The notes under the pieces are model-generated. The model saw only the letters and a program-made list of their open reading frames with translations, had not been told where the DNA came from and made no database searches. A stretch of DNA of 64,000 nt from Tillandsia leiboldiana (taxonomy: Eukaryota; Streptophyta; Magnoliopsida; Poales; Bromeliaceae), in assembly GCA_029204045.2 (NCBI GenBank), contig CM055074.1:16543164-16607163 (forward strand), written 5' to 3'. Position numbers and translations under genes: made by a program. How positions within the stretch are numbered: position 1 is the stretch's first letter; the number at the start of each line of letters is the position of its first letter. Positions 44,501 through 57,999 of the stretch are shown one piece after another.

Positions 44501-46493
44501 ACCGGTCGAAACGAGTACCTGCACGTTCAAATCCGAGTTTCCTACGCTGAGATACAAATTTGACAAGGGAACCACCCCGAAATAAACCAATCACAAAATC
44601 TGTAGCATGAAGTTCTGTAAACAGGGATTTCTCACCTTCGGGGAAAATTCAGAAAATTCCAAGAAAATTCGGGGATATTCCTTGTGCTGTGTAGATGCAA
44701 AACGCCTCTTGGCACGCCTCAATCCGATGCCTGTGCGCAAAGATATGGCCAAAATACCGTAGCGCTGTCCAAAACTCCGCAAAAGAAAAAGGAAGCTCCG
44801 AAAACTTCAAGATAAACTCGAAAATAGAGGGAGCTCAAACCAGAGAAATCGGAGTCCTACCAGTCGTGAGTCCAATGGCGCAAGAATCGCCTAAATCGGA
44901 GGTCGGAGTAAGCCGGGGGAGTCCGCGCACTAAAATGTGACAAAACGGGTAGCCGGAGAAAGAGCGTCGCGCCGTGCCGTAAAAATGAAAACCTCGGGAT
45001 GCGTGCCAGTAAAAATCCCAGGAATGCACTGAGGGGTGTAGCTCTAGTGGAGGAAGAAAAGTCCTGAAGAACACTCTGTGAGAAGTAGCTCGAAAAAGGG
45101 TGAAAAGGTGGCCCAAACACCCTATTTATAGGCCTCAGCCCGCACTCATGGCCCTGGCGGATTCGGGCCCAACTTTCGGGCGCTCGAATCCGCTAGACGG
45201 GTCGGACGGCCCCCCGTCCGACGTGCCCGAATCATCCCCGTGCTAACACGTGTCCCGCACAGCAAACAGCTGTGCGGGGCGCGTCAATCGCCGCCGCGTG
45301 GCCCGCCTGGGTGAGGGACGCGTGTCCCGCACAGCAAACAGCTGTGCGGGCGCGCCTGGTGCCGACGCGTGGCACCGCCCGGTCAGGCGGGTAGGTGGCG
45401 CCCACGAATGGCCGGGCGCCACGCGTCCCCCGCCCTGTCGCGGTCACACGTGCGGGCAGGCGCAGCCTGGCCGCCTGCCACGCACGCGCCCCCAGGCGCC
45501 AGCCTGCGCCCCCGTGCGCCGGGCCTCGTGAGCCCGCCAATAGCATGCCGCCACGTGTCCCTGCGCCGGGTCCATGCACCCACACGGGGAACTTCGTGGA
45601 CCGCACACCCAGCGCCCACCAACCAGGGATCGAAACGTGGCATCCCGTTCGAATCCCTGCACCGCCGCTCAAATCCCTGCGCTGCCGCACAAATCCCGTG
45701 AACCACGCACCAAAAGCCAACCTATCCCCGCCTGCCACGTGTCTTGCGCCGGGCTCATGCACCTAGCCGCGCCACTCTATGGACCGAGCGCTGCGAACCG
45801 GCCAATGATAGGCCGCCACGTGGCAAGCCGGCGGTCCACGGTCCCCCGATGCACCAGAAACCACTGAAAACTTCCGGGAGTCTGTTTTTGGGCATCCATA
45901 CTCAGAATTTAACAAGCAAATAGCCGTTTTCAAGCGTTTTTCCGCGCTGAATCCAAATCCAACCTCTGTTTGGCCCAAAACCTTTTCTAAATTTCGGCAA
46001 ATGCAGCCGAAGGCCAATCTGACAATAAATATCTCACTGGGTCCAACAGTGCTATCCTTTCGACACACCATGGTCCAGACACACCCTCAATAGGTGTTTT
46101 ACACTTTGGATTCACGGGAAATAAAGCATGGAAATCAGGACCATTACAATGCGATTTCTGCAGAATCCATGTTCGGGGTCCGGACTGAACCAAGGGCGAT
46201 TCGGACTGAAATTCCGCATGAACTTACCTATGTTCGGGGTTCGGACTGGAATACCCAGATCTGGAACCTGAACATATAACAGTCCAGTTTTTTGATTTGT
46301 ATTCAATTAAAAATCCATCCAAGTGTTTCTACACTATAAGAAGTATTCGGATCACCAAACTTATTTAGTTAAACGTACCTGATCCTTTTGAATTCTTCTT
46401 TCTTGAGATTGAGGTATATGATCCAAACATCTTCGTCTTCAATCTTCAAGACTTAACCACTTCACGAAATACGCCAAAATAAAATCCTTAACA
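41539..46493 (-). repeat. copia-2 5' LTR, split by a solo LTR
   Basis: The pieces 41539-42502 and 46154-46493 add up to 1304 bp and match 29614-30915. The interruption lies in the repeated TCCGGACT region and carries an ATGCG duplication. Confidence 0.93.
42503..46148 (-). mobile_element. solo gypsy LTR of 3646 bp in the copia-2 5' LTR
   Basis: On the minus strand it starts TGTAATGGTCC and ends CCGGGGCGTGACA. It is flanked by ATGCG at 42498-42502 and 46149-46153. It has a GC-rich upstream region (45240-45850) with repeated ACGTGT/ACGTGG motifs and a TATAAATAGG box at about 45121-45132. No internal sequence remains. Confidence 0.92.
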
Positions 46494-46498
46494 ACAAC

Positions 46499-47619
46499 CA
46501 CTATCCGGTCAACTGCCCAAAATCCGCGGTCACCGCAATACCCCACATGTCCACAAACTGGTATAACCCTTCCCGACTCATCCATCTCGACTACACTATC
46601 CCAAACCCCTGCTCGAACCCGAGCAACATGTATCATATATCTAAATAGAAAGGAGAAAGAGAATAAACATGGTTTCTCCTAAGTCAAGTCCCAATATGAT
46701 AGTGTAGCAGTAAATAGTGGCCTATCTAGATGTCCATACAGGCATGCAAATGTCCTCATGTAGAATAAAAAGGAAGCGTCAATAGTACACTCACATAGGC
46801 TAAATCATAATGTTTCAACATGATAATCCCTTTTGCATAAAAGCTAAGTACTAAACATGGCAGTAATATTCCCAACATGATATTCCCACAAGAATAATCC
46901 CACATGATAGGATCAACATTATTATAATCAAGCATGACTTCCACAAGGGTGATATATCAATAAATGATAATAGGGATTCCTTTAGCAGTCCTAGTGTGCA
47001 AGTCGTAAAACGAGGTATACAACAACCACCCACCTGTAATGCGCAATCCACAACTGTAAAAGACTCCTCGCTGTCCAACTTCCTTTTTCCCCGCAACACA
47101 CCCAAAATCTGCGAACCACTGCAAAAAGAACCGCACTCGGCATAAATGGAGATCCACAAAAGCAGCGCTTGCTGTTTTGCAAAATAGCCTGTAAAAACAG
47201 GAAATTTCACCTCTGCGCAGTCCTCCAAAAAATCCAAAAAAATCACGGCTGCGATCATCGCGACGAGTAGATTCAAATCGAGTGCTTACACGCCTTGTTC
47301 CGACACCCGTAGACCAAGATACGGCAAGAACACTCCACCGCTGTCAAAAATATTGCCGCAGAAGAAAGGGGTCAAAAAACGCCTCAGGAACCCCACCAAA
47401 AACTCGAAACGGAGCGAAATGATCAACACAAAAATCGAAGGCCTACCACTTAGGAACACGCTGCCACAAAAATGACCCCTAAACCCTAAACCCTAAACCC
47501 TAAACCCAAAATTTTTTTCGGGGTAGCCTAGGGGAGTCCACGGACTGAAATGCGACGAAAAAAGACCACCGGAAGAAGAACGTCGCAGTGCGCCGAGTCG
47601 CAGAAGTCGCCGATGTCGC
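46499..47619 (-). repeat. gypsy LTR alpha, second piece, minus strand
   Basis: This continues alpha after copia-2; the shared ACTACACTATCC and GCTCGAACCCGAGC blocks are in the order of the other LTRs. It ends at 47619 where a forward LTR is inserted (GTCGC flank). The remaining upstream part of alpha should lie past the window end. It contains a telomere-like tract. Confidence 0.8.
47477..47507 (-). repeat. interstitial telomere-like repeat (CCCTAAA)4
   Basis: Four perfect CCCTAAA units plus CCC, the Arabidopsis-type plant telomere repeat, inside LTR alpha. Other LTRs of the family lack it at this place. Confidence 0.9.
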
Positions 47620-50249
47620 TGTGAGGACCCAAACCCCTGCTTAAGGGTTTATTGATGGATTAGTGGCTTCTGGGAGTGTTGTGCGCGTGTCGGGCCCAAG
47701 AAATGGATTCCTGGTGTAAAATGAGAGCAAGTTTGCTTAACCGGAGGCCTTTGGGAAATTTTAGAAGTGGAATTGGACCAAACGGACATCGGATTTGGAT
47801 TCAGCGCGCGAAAACGTTTAAAATGGACTATTTACTTGTTTTTTTCGGAGCCCGGACGCGAAAACACGGATTTCGAGGTGTGATGCCACTGTTCCGGCGG
47901 CCGGAGAGGCGCCGACGGCGGCGACTGGCGGCGGAGCGCGGTGGCGGGCGGAGGCGCAGCCGCTCGGTCCACCGTGGAAGCGTGCACCCTGGCGCGTGAC
48001 GCGTGGCGGCTCCCGGTTGGCAGGCGCAGCAGGCGCGGTCCACGGGAAAGGCGCGGGTGTACGGTGGACCGCAGGGTGGACACGTGGCATCTCCGGATTG
48101 GCTGGCTCTTGTGCGCGCGGTCCACACAGCGATGGTGGGCAGGTGACCGTACGCGGGCAGGTGCGGGGCAGTTGGGGCGACGTGGGGGCGCCACGTGGCG
48201 CCCCGCGGTTGGCCGGGCGCAGCCGCCCCACGCTCGCGTGTCGGGACACGCGGCGCTGCGCGGTTGGCGGGCGCGCGTGCGCCGGGCGCGGGGAGCGTGG
48301 CGCGGGACGCGTGGCGGGCTCTGGGGAATTCGGGCGCGCACAGTGTTGGGCCGGGCCCAACACTGTAGCCGCCCGATTGTCCCGGGCGCTCGGAATTGGG
48401 CCCAAAAATCCCAATTTCGGGATTTTTCGGGTTGAGCCTATTTATACCCCTCCTTCACCCCGAGTTTGGGTTTTTTTCCAAACTCCTCTGCCCTTGGACC
48501 CTTCAGAAAAGTTGGAGCTCATCTTGTTGCGCATCTTTTGGAGGAGGCCCGGAATTTTTGGGTACCGCGGCGTCGACGACTTCGGCATCGTAGCACAGAG
48601 CGACGTTCTTTCATCGGAGACCCGTTATCGTCGCATTTCGGTCTGAGAGGTCCATAGAGCTACTCCGATAGTATTTTTGGACGATTTTTATGGCGTTGGA
48701 ATCACGAGAGCTAGATCTACGATTTTTGTATTGTGCAATTTTCAAAGATTTGAGGTTTGTTTGGGGTTCCTGGTACGTGTTTAACCCCCTTTGCCGCTGA
48801 TGGAACTTTTGGACAGCAACACCTTGCCAGATTTTTATCTATGCGCTCAGGTATCGGATTGAGGCATGCCTGTACACTTTTTGCATCTACGCGTCGCGAG
48901 GATTCTCGTCGTATTTTTCTGGGATTTTTCTGAGACTTTCCCGAAGGTATACTTTTCCCTCTCTTCTGTGCAATGTGATACAGTTGTGTGTGTTGTGGAG
49001 TTTCGCGCTCACCGCGTTGCGAAATTTGTAACTCGGCCTCCGGGGCTCGAATTGTGACGTGCATGTACTCATTTCGAAGGGCTCGACACGACAATCGCGA
49101 TAGTATTTTTGTTGGATTTTTCGAAGTCCGTTCTGCAGGTGGAAATTGCACATCTTCGGGGCTGTTTTCAGTTGATTATTGTACTTGGATATTTTTGGAA
49201 TAAAGTGTAACTTTGGACCTTATTGTTGTACCCAGGAAGGTTTGCGGGTGTTTTTGAACCTGTTGGAACTGGAGATAATGGTTTCCGGGTATTTTCAGCT
49301 GTTTGGAGCCGAGGCTTGCGCGACATGTACCGTGGATACGGGTTCAGCAGATATTGTTAGCAAGTGGCCACGCTTTTCACCGACCTCAGGTTTGCCTTGG
49401 ATTAAGCACTTCAGGTGGGTAAGCTTAATATTGGTAACTGTATAAGGGAATGATAAGGTTTTTATGGATGTTTATGTTATGGTTAATGTAAGTACACCTG
49501 TGGGAATGTCACCCCTCTATGACTGATAGCATGCAGAACTATTGTACAACCGATATGAATGAGAGGTAAGCAGGGAATGGCCTAGATCTTGCGGATTGAT
49601 GCTTACCTGATCATTGTACACGTTTGGTGAATTAGAGACTTATCATATGGTAGACGGTTATATTTATCCCACACTAGATGATATAGAATCATACATGTTT
49701 ATGCATTGGCCTACTTATGTGAGATTGGTGTATCATAGTAGGAATACTTTAGCATGCCTTGCTATTATATGTTTCACTCTCTTTTATCGTTTCTGAGGAC
49801 AAAAGCATGCTTGAATGGACATCTAGTTAGGCCATCTTTTACTGCTACACTATCTTGTTGGAATCTGACTTAGGAGAAACCATGTTTGTTCTTTCTCTCT
49901 TTTCTTCTAGATTCACGTTGCTCGGTTTCGAGCAGGGGTTTGGGATAGTGTAGTCGGGACTGTGTGTCTAGGACAGATTGGATTTAGTTTGTGGGACTTT
50001 GTCGCACTCGTGCCCGGGGGCTGAGTGGAGTCTGATAGTTGAGTTTAGACCTATGCTAGTGTTGTTGGGAACCGTTGAGGTTGACGGTGGTCCCGGGTCG
50101 TTGAGTGTCGTCCGACCAATTTTGTTAGCCCTGAGTTGTGGGTCGACCCCGGCTGTGGAGTACCTCCAGCCTGTGAGTTTAGTGCCACGAGTTGGTGGTG
50201 TTCTCTAGTGTCTCGAGATTCGTGAGAGCTTGTTAGCTGAGTCATTGAG
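47620..50249 (+). repeat. forward gypsy LTR, interrupted
   Basis: It starts TGTGAGGACCC and is colinear with 21992-24900, with a GC-rich G-box region (47880-48350), a TATTTATACC box near 48439 and the same leader. It is cut at 50250 by LTR beta. About a kilobase of its 3' end should lie beyond the window. Whether it is solo or part of an element cannot be seen. Confidence 0.85.
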
Positions 50250-52182
50250 TGTCACGCCCCGGGGTCGAAACTGCGACCCGGGCTCGCCAACAGATCCGCC
50301 ACCTATGGCAACCTGCATAGGCGAAGCGTCCTACCTGCAAGAAAAGTACTACAGCTAAATAGATATCAGAGCTATAAATAAAAACCTGCTGTATAACTAA
50401 AATCAATCACTGTACAACTGGAAATAATACAACAAGATCTGCCTCCCAAAATAATAATAATACAATGTCCTGAAATACAAGCTCTGCACCCAACCGGGAG
50501 GTATCTCCAATAAATACAACAGTGTACAGTCTCTCAATACATAATATCCTCACTACAACAGTCTCTCAAAAGAGGAAAAAGAAACAACTAATCCACTGAT
50601 GATCTCCTCTGAAGGGGGTACCGCTACTCTCCAACGACGGGTAGGGATCTAGCTCGCGACTCCCTCGCCTCGAACAACAACCGCAGAATCCGCAACACCC
50701 GCTAAGACTCTGCAAAACAAGGGAGAGGAAGGAAAAAGGAGGGGGAAGACCCCCAAAGGGTGTGAGAACTAAACCAAAAAGGGAGTTCTCAGTGGGTACC
50801 ACCGCCAGACCTGACGGTCTGCCCACTAAGTCCTCAAGAGACATAAGATAACCAAAGCAGTAAAGACCGAAATAGGAAAGCTGGAGACTCTCAACAGCTA
50901 CCATGCCTCTAACTAGAAGCTCAAATGGGGAAACTCTGGTAAAGATATGCAACACTCGCACACGAGGTGCTCAATCGACCCAATCGAGCTGACTGCCACA
51001 TCGGGTCCAGTCAAACCTGCGCCCACCTACAACCACCTCCCGCTGACGGGCAGGAATTACGTAGGGCATCCAAACGGACTAACTCGCTATCGAGTAGTGG
51101 CTCATGCAGGCTATAGTCAAAATCCACGCTCTCTCTCAGAACAGATAAACTCAAGATCACCAAGCCTCTCGCACAACGGTCAACAACTCACAAAGACCTC
51201 GGGACCACAGTTCCCAAATGGATCCCAACAACACTAGCACCGGTCTAAACACAGCTACTAGACTCCACTCGGTCCCCCTGACACGAGTGAAACAAGAAAG
51301 GAAAATATCTGTAATAAACCCAATCTAGTGCCACCAGTAAAACTGGCATTGCCTGCTCAGCGGAATCTGCACACAAGGCTCGAAACCGCGGGATCGGCCC
51401 GCACGGCTCGCATCCCAAAATAAGAATCAGACCGGCACACAAGGCTGGGTCCGAAAAGCCTACCTCCGGAGTGGCGCTCGAGGGGAGCGACCCGCACAAG
51501 TAAAGTATCTCAGTAACAGTATCTCAGTAACAGTATCTCAGTAACAGTATCTCAGTAACAGTATCTCAGTATAGCAGGACTTTGATCATCAATCTGATCA
51601 AAGTGGAAAAACTCAACCACCAAGGAAAGACCCGACCTCAATCGGATGCAACTGAACGATAAGTGGGAAACTCCATCCACTAAAGAAAACTGATACCCAA
51701 TCAGGTGCATAGAGAAACATCCAGTCAACCGCCCATTATCCGCGGTTGCCGCAAAGCCCCACAACCAATCCAACCTGTCCGAGACACGAAGTCCCGACTA
51801 CACTATCCAGACCCCTGCTCGAACCCGAGCAACATTGACCACCTGACTAACAAGAAGGAGAAAGGAAAAGCATGGTTTCTCCAAAGTCAAGTTCCAATAA
51901 GTAGTATAGCAATAAAAAGGGGGCCTAACTATATGTCTATACAAGCATGCATTTGTCCTCAAGAAAGATACAACAAAGTAATCCACATGCCTACACCTGA
52001 CCATAATCCTCGATCATAATAACTCCTCAGAGTACAAATCCGCACATAGCTACGAAATCCTGTCCCAAAGCATAAACCAACCACATGAAAGGCTATGTGC
52101 TAACATGGCATGTTACATAATCTCATAGGGTAACATTATCCTAGGTAAGCTTACACTAATCATCACATAGATGTCCAAGTCA
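50250..52182 (-). repeat. gypsy LTR beta, first piece, minus strand
   Basis: It begins TGTCACGCCCCGGGG and matches the family through 52182, where the 52183-63620 element is inserted. It continues at 63626. Confidence 0.88.
51505..51571. repeat. 14-bp tandem repeat
   Basis: GTATCTCAGTAACA repeats from 51505, 51519, 51533, 51547 and 51561, about 4.8 perfect copies. This is a local expansion of a unit present once in sister LTRs. Confidence 0.95.
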
Positions 52183-55100
52183 TGTCACGCCCCGGGGGTC
52201 GAAACTGCGACCCGGGCTCGCCAACAAATCCGCCACCTATGCGGAACCCCGCATAAGCGAAGCGTCTAACCTCAAAGTATCATCTAACAACTAAATAGAT
52301 ATCAGAGCTGAAGAAAAACTGCTATAATAAAAACCTGAATCACTGTACAACTGAAAAATAAAGGTACAATATCCATCTCCCAAAAAGTAATACAATAATC
52401 CGGTCCACCGAAACAATAATACAAGTAAAAGCCACCTATACATCATCTACAACTCCAAAAAGGGAGATAATCTGAAATAATAAAATACAACTGAGTACAG
52501 TGAAACCCACAATCCGGGCTGGTACATCTATCCCACTGAAGAAATCAACACTGGTAAGGATCTATCTCGCGACTCCCTCGCCTCGAACCTCCAACCGTAA
52601 GGTCAGCAACTCCCGCAGCAGACACTGCAAAACAAAGGGAGGGAAGGGGAAAAACAACAATGGGGGTGAGAACCACTAGTAAAACCAGTAGCCTCCCCCT
52701 GTGGGTAAGGCCTCAAACCCCGATATACCCACTAAGTCTACCAGAGGCAAGAGAAGGAGTAAGAGAGGTGGTAAGCTATAAACAGAAATACTGATAAGAG
52801 GAAGCTACCACTAGTATGCCTCTAAATGTCGTGCTAAGAAGTATAGCTAATGTATGCATCAGTAAATAAATGCCTGCCTGAATAAACCCAATCCGACCAC
52901 CAGTAAACACTGGTACTGCCTGCGGTGCCTGCCAAATCGGGTATGCCAGCCTACGAATAACACCGATAGGGGATAGGAGTCTCAAGGACTCAAGGTCTGT
53001 ATAACGTGCACACTATACTTGCCAAATCGGGTATGCCGGCCAATGCATAACACCGATAGGGGATAGGAGTCTCAAGGACTCAAGGTTGTAGTAACAAGTA
53101 TCAAAACTAGCAGGACTGGATCACGACTCTGATCAAAGTGGGAAAACCCATCCCCTACATAAAGCCCGATCCCCCAATCTGATGCAACTGTAAATACCCG
53201 GTCGGCCGCCCAAAGTCCGCGGTCGCAGCAATATCCCACAAATCCCCCAAATCAAGCCCGACCTGTCATCCCTAATCCGATGCACAAGTCACCATCCGGT
53301 CAACCGCCCAAAGTCCGCGGTAGCCACAATACCCTGCCCTCAGGCCAGCCTATCCCAGATCTCAAGAATCTGTCTACACTATCCCAAAACTCCCTGCTCG
53401 CGCACGAGCTACAAATACTCTGAGCCTAGTATGAAAGGAGAAAAGCAAGAAACATGGTTTCTCCTAAGTCAAGTCCAACATGATAGTGTAGCAGAAAAAG
53501 GTGGCCTATCTAAGTGACCATACAAGCATGCAAATGTCCCAAAATAATAAAAAGAAAACAGGTGTCGATGTTCTACATTTATTAGAGCATGCTATTCCAT
53601 AATATTGATGATTGCATAAGAACATTAAGTGCAACATAGCCTATGCCTGCCAATACCACATACACGATGTTCACAAAGTATGAAAATAAGGAAGTGCCAC
53701 ACCTAATCACAAATCACATAAGATGGTACAACGCTTGTCAATCCTCACATTCATACAGGAATAAGCCCAAGATCATTTAACATCACATAAACAGGGACAT
53801 TTAATCAAGTACCACCAATGAATAGATTAAGGTTCAACAACTTTCATTGATCTCACATAGGATGAACATAGGATCTACCAACAACATCCAATCTCATTTG
53901 GAGGGATTTAGGAGTCATGAATAAAGCTTAGTCTCATAAGGAATAGGCCTCAACTCACAATGATAGCCATCTTTTCATGAATGAACTAGAAATCAAAAGC
54001 ATAGGTCATTCTCACATCGACTAGATCAATAACCAACACCAACACCCATTTTCACATAAACTAAATCAAAGATCAATCAACTCATTATTCTCACATAAAT
54101 AGGTTATGAATCAACATCTATGCCCAACATCACACATTGTAGGTTAAGGATCAACAAAACCAACTACTCTCATATAAGCCATTCTCAAATAAATCAACCA
54201 AGTCATTCTCACATAAGCAACCAAGCACTTCTCACATAACCCCATCAAGTCCTCACCTAAATCAATCAACCATTCACATATAACCATCACCATCATTCAC
54301 CATGATTAGGTTAACCATTCATCACAAGGTGTAGGTTAAAGATTAATTTCCCAATTACCCTCACATAGCATAGGTTTAAGAATGATCACTTATAATGAAC
54401 TTCATGTGAGATAGTGTAACATCAATCAAACTATTCATTCACTCGTGCATACATTGAAGATCAAATAACTTAATCTAGACATGGATATCCAAGCATATTA
54501 TACCAAGGAAAAGAGAACATCAACCGCAATGCCATGAGGAAAACCAATAGCCCGAGTGGGTAAATCGATGTTTTCGGCTAAGCACAACCACCCACCTGAA
54601 ACTTGACGATCCGATACCCGATCTGGCTGAATTTTGGCGTGAGTAATCCTTATCCTCCCAGGAGTCCGATGCTGCGAAAATCATCCAAATCCGCCTCACG
54701 GATTGGGCGCAATCACTGAAACAATGCACACTTCGCATTCAAATTCCAGAATTTCGGCATGTGCAACAAGGTTAATTAAAATGTATGTGCAACCACAAAT
54801 ACCTCAAAATAAAGTTCCCTGCAGTAAAGCAAAGATATCCTCTTTCATACAAACATCTTTAAGCCCTCAAAATCTACCATTAATTTTCCTTAACATTCAA
54901 ATGTAGCAAGAATTACAATGCTGTCCAAAAATTGCTAACATAAACTTGCTAGCATTTCCAAGCTTAATTAGGGGCTTTTCCAAAGGGATTCATCCACAGC
55001 TCATAAAAGAGAATTTGCTCACCTTGAAGTTAAGAAGAAGTGCCAACTTGAATTTCTGAAAAAGACCTTATATCCACGAAGTTATCTGCATTCCAAGGTG

Positions 55101-56540
55101 CCTTGCTCAAATCAAAACTAAAACAGGGACTGCAGTAAACCATATAATTGCACTTAAAAAGATCATTAAAGTTACCTAATCAAACGTGCTCCAAATCCTG
55201 CAAGAGAGGTACCATTGGATTCCTTGTTGAGAGTAGATACAAATTGAGCTAAATAACTCCAAATTTCATGCTCGGATGAAGGAGAAAACCCATAAACACT
55301 TTGAACTATCCACCAAGTTCCATCTGTGCCTGACTGCAGCAAGGTGCTCCAAAGATTATGCATAAACCCTAATAAAAACTCAGATCTGGGGAAAATGATA
55401 CATACCAATATTGTATATCTTCGAGTCTTGGACATTTCCCCGCAAAAAGCATCCAAATATTCCCATCCTACTGCCCAGAAAGGCCAAAACACTGAGGACT
55501 GTTCAGGATTCCAGAATGAAATGAAGGGTTCCAAAGATGGCCTTAAAACTCTGTAAAAACATGAGATCTGGGGGAAGAGTTGAATACAAAAAGTGTAGCC
55601 TTACCTCTTGTGAGAACGAAGAACCAAAAATGAGCTCAAACTTCCAAGAAATGACTCCTGGGGAATTTTCGCACTGAAACGCGACGGGAAAGTCCACCAA
55701 CAGCAACAATGGTGATGCTTGCCTCAAGGAGAAGATGATGGTGATGAAGCCCCTTTTGTCCATCTCTTTGCTGATGAAAATGGAGGAGAGTTGCCAAAAG
55801 TTCCTCTGTAGAAGTACCCAAGGTTGGAAAGATCCAAAAGTGGGAGAAGGAGGAGGTAGGAGCTCTTAAGTAGGAGGAAGAAGAAGATAAGAAAACCAAG
55901 AAAAGGGGGGGGGGGTTTACTGTGCGGTGCACAGTGCTGGGCCAGGCCCGGCTCCCGGCCCAGCCCCGCGCCCAGCGGGGGCACGTGGCGCCCATCCAGG
56001 CGCCCCGCCCCCGGGCGGATGGCCCGGATGGGGCCACGTTGCCCGCCGCGCCCGCCACTGGCGCGGCGACACGCGTCCCGCACAGGGACGCGCGTCGCGC
56101 CAGCGGGCGCGCGTGGGCTTGCCGCGTGGCCCGGACGGGCCTCTCCAGCGCCGACACCTGGCACTCTCCCCCGGCCGCTGCGCCTGGTGCACGCCCTCTC
56201 CCCATGGACCGGCAGCCTTAAAAAGATCCGATAAGCTCCAAAAATGCCTATTTTTGCTGTTTTCGCGCGCCGAGTCCAATTCCGACGCCCAAAACTCCAA
56301 ATAATGCAACCAAATAGCCGTTTTGATCGTTTTTCCGCGCTGAATCCAAATACGGTGTCCATTTTGCGCGAAACCATCTCTATTTTTCGACGAAATTCCC
56401 AATTAAGCAATCTTGATCCATTTCTCGCACTGAGTCCGTTTCTTGGGTCCGATTTGCGCGCAACCAACACTAACCACAGAAATTGGCCTCCACAAGCTGT
56501 CGATCACACTGTAATGACCACGAAGATCCGGGTCTTCACA
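52183..56540 (-). repeat. 3' LTR of the coding-poor gypsy element
   Basis: 4358 bp. On the minus strand it starts TGTGAAGACCCGGATC and ends CGGGGCGTGACA. It has a GC-rich upstream region (55920-56210), a G11 run at 55905-55915, and an internal duplication of about 95 bp (52925-53090, TGCCAAATCGGGTATGCC). Open frames inside it recur in the other LTR and are not genes. Confidence 0.95.
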
Positions 56541-56577
56541 TCCTCCCCCACTAAAAGAAAGTTTCGTCCTCGAAACT
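56541..56577 (-). other. polypurine tract and conserved pre-LTR motif
   Basis: On the minus strand TTTCGAGGACGAAAC is followed by TAGTGGGGGAGGA directly against the LTR start. It fixes the element's orientation and matches the motif at 1176-1195. Confidence 0.9.
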
Positions 56578-57386
56578 AACACAACTCAAAAGAAGTCTCA
56601 AATCAAAATGGCAAATGTCCAACATCCTCGTCACCAGCTCTCAAAGCATCGATCGCTTCCCGTGATTATTCCACAACAACATCAGCCGCCTGTACGACAT
56701 GGCCTAGTTGCGCCATTCCTCATTTCTCGAGCCATAATCCACAACGGTGCCTCTAGCACTCCAGACACTCACTAGTCTCAAGTGTAGCGAGTCAAACATC
56801 GACGAGCAAACCCAACATATCACCTCTAAGCGGAGACATGGACAACGACAAGGATTCCAACATGTCACAGGGAAAAGAAGAAATAACTGGTAACCACTGA
56901 TTCACAACACCCCCAAAATCTCCTCCTCAAAACCAACTCATTTAAGAAACCTGAAGTACACCCTCACAATTATCCATATAAAAAGGGAGTCCAACAACTA
57001 CAACTCTGAGTTGGAGAACCACCGAAAAACAACGAAGAGTTGAAGTTGTCCCTGCTGTGGCAGTTATTCTGTCCTTGTTCTACATCCACTGAGGACCCTT
57101 AATTCAACACTCATTGATCTCCTCCATCAGTGTGGGTTGCTCGACTGAAACCAAAATCTAGAACGGATCACTCTGGGGCACGATCCCTAGTCCAAATCAT
57201 CCCATCCATTCCAGTAATGGCGCTTTCCACACAAGCATCGCTCAAGCTCTGCACTGTACTCCGTCCCCAAAACATCTACACACATCCAAGACTATCATGG
57301 GGCATCACTACCACTCAATCACTGCTGATAGGACAAAAGATCCATTGTCCCCTCCATCAGGTAAGACACCGGGTCTAACAACCCCT

Positions 57387-57710
57387 TTAACCATCATAAT
57401 CAATAACTGTACCATCAGCTCTCAGTTGTGCTGGTGCCATCCAATGAGGTGCCTTCAATATCGACGCGGTTCCTAGAACCACGTTAATAACAATCTCAAT
57501 CCCCTTGCCCGACGGCATTCTCATCAACTCAGGTGGACTCATATTCGAGAACTCGCGGGCATTAAGGGCACCTTTGAGTCCCGGGGCCGCGGTAGGCACC
57601 TTTATCACAGTCACTAACTGGGCAATACATCCTTGGCTCATCATCTGCCTGACTCCTGTTGGCACGCTGTCACTGCAACTAGTGCAATCTACCACCACCT
57701 GTAAACCAAC
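57387..57710 (-). pseudogene. pol: gypsy protease/RT-start remnant
   Basis: The minus-strand frame 57698-57387 ends with SPPELMRMPSGKGIEI and VLGTASILKAPHWMAPAQL, a degraded form of the conserved gypsy segment just before RT (normally PGLPPxREIEF...PGTxPISxxPYRMAP). It stops soon after, and nothing between 56578 and 57386 resembles RT, RNase H or integrase. Confidence 0.65.
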
Positions 57711-57999
57711 TCCTCCTGTCCAACTCGCAGAAGTTCACGGTCCTCACCCCACAATTACAAATTGCAAGATGCCACACCGACCAATCCAATACATCGAGTC
57801 GAAAATCCTGGGCTGCCACAAGACCAGCTAGTCAACGGGTGTAACCCATAGCCTAACTGCACTGGACATATTCCACAAACCTCCTCCACGTGCACATCCT
57901 AATCAAGGATCTATACCTCAAGTGCACGTGGTAGCAACTCTACCTTTAGTCCGTGCAGGAAAGCACCTCGTTCTAGCTCAGATAGCTGTAAAGGAAATC

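Larger units (their letters stand above)
29614..46493 (-). mobile_element. copia-2: decayed Ty1/copia element related to copia-1
   Basis: A minus-strand element with target duplication ACAAC (29609-29613, 46494-46498), a 3' LTR at 29614-30915 and a 5' LTR at 41539-46493 (itself split). It has a tRNA-Met primer site, gag-pol with several stops and frameshifts, and polypurine tracts. With its two later insertions removed it is about 9.0 kb, against 11.2 kb for copia-1; the difference is the third-ORF cassette, which it lacks. I count roughly 35 LTR differences (about 2.8%), so it is several times older than copia-1. Confidence 0.93.

Noticed and set aside
55172..55534. 120-codon minus frame repeated at 62250-62612
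   Set aside because: The two copies are the two LTRs of one element, so the repeat reflects LTR identity and not gene duplication. No domain is seen.
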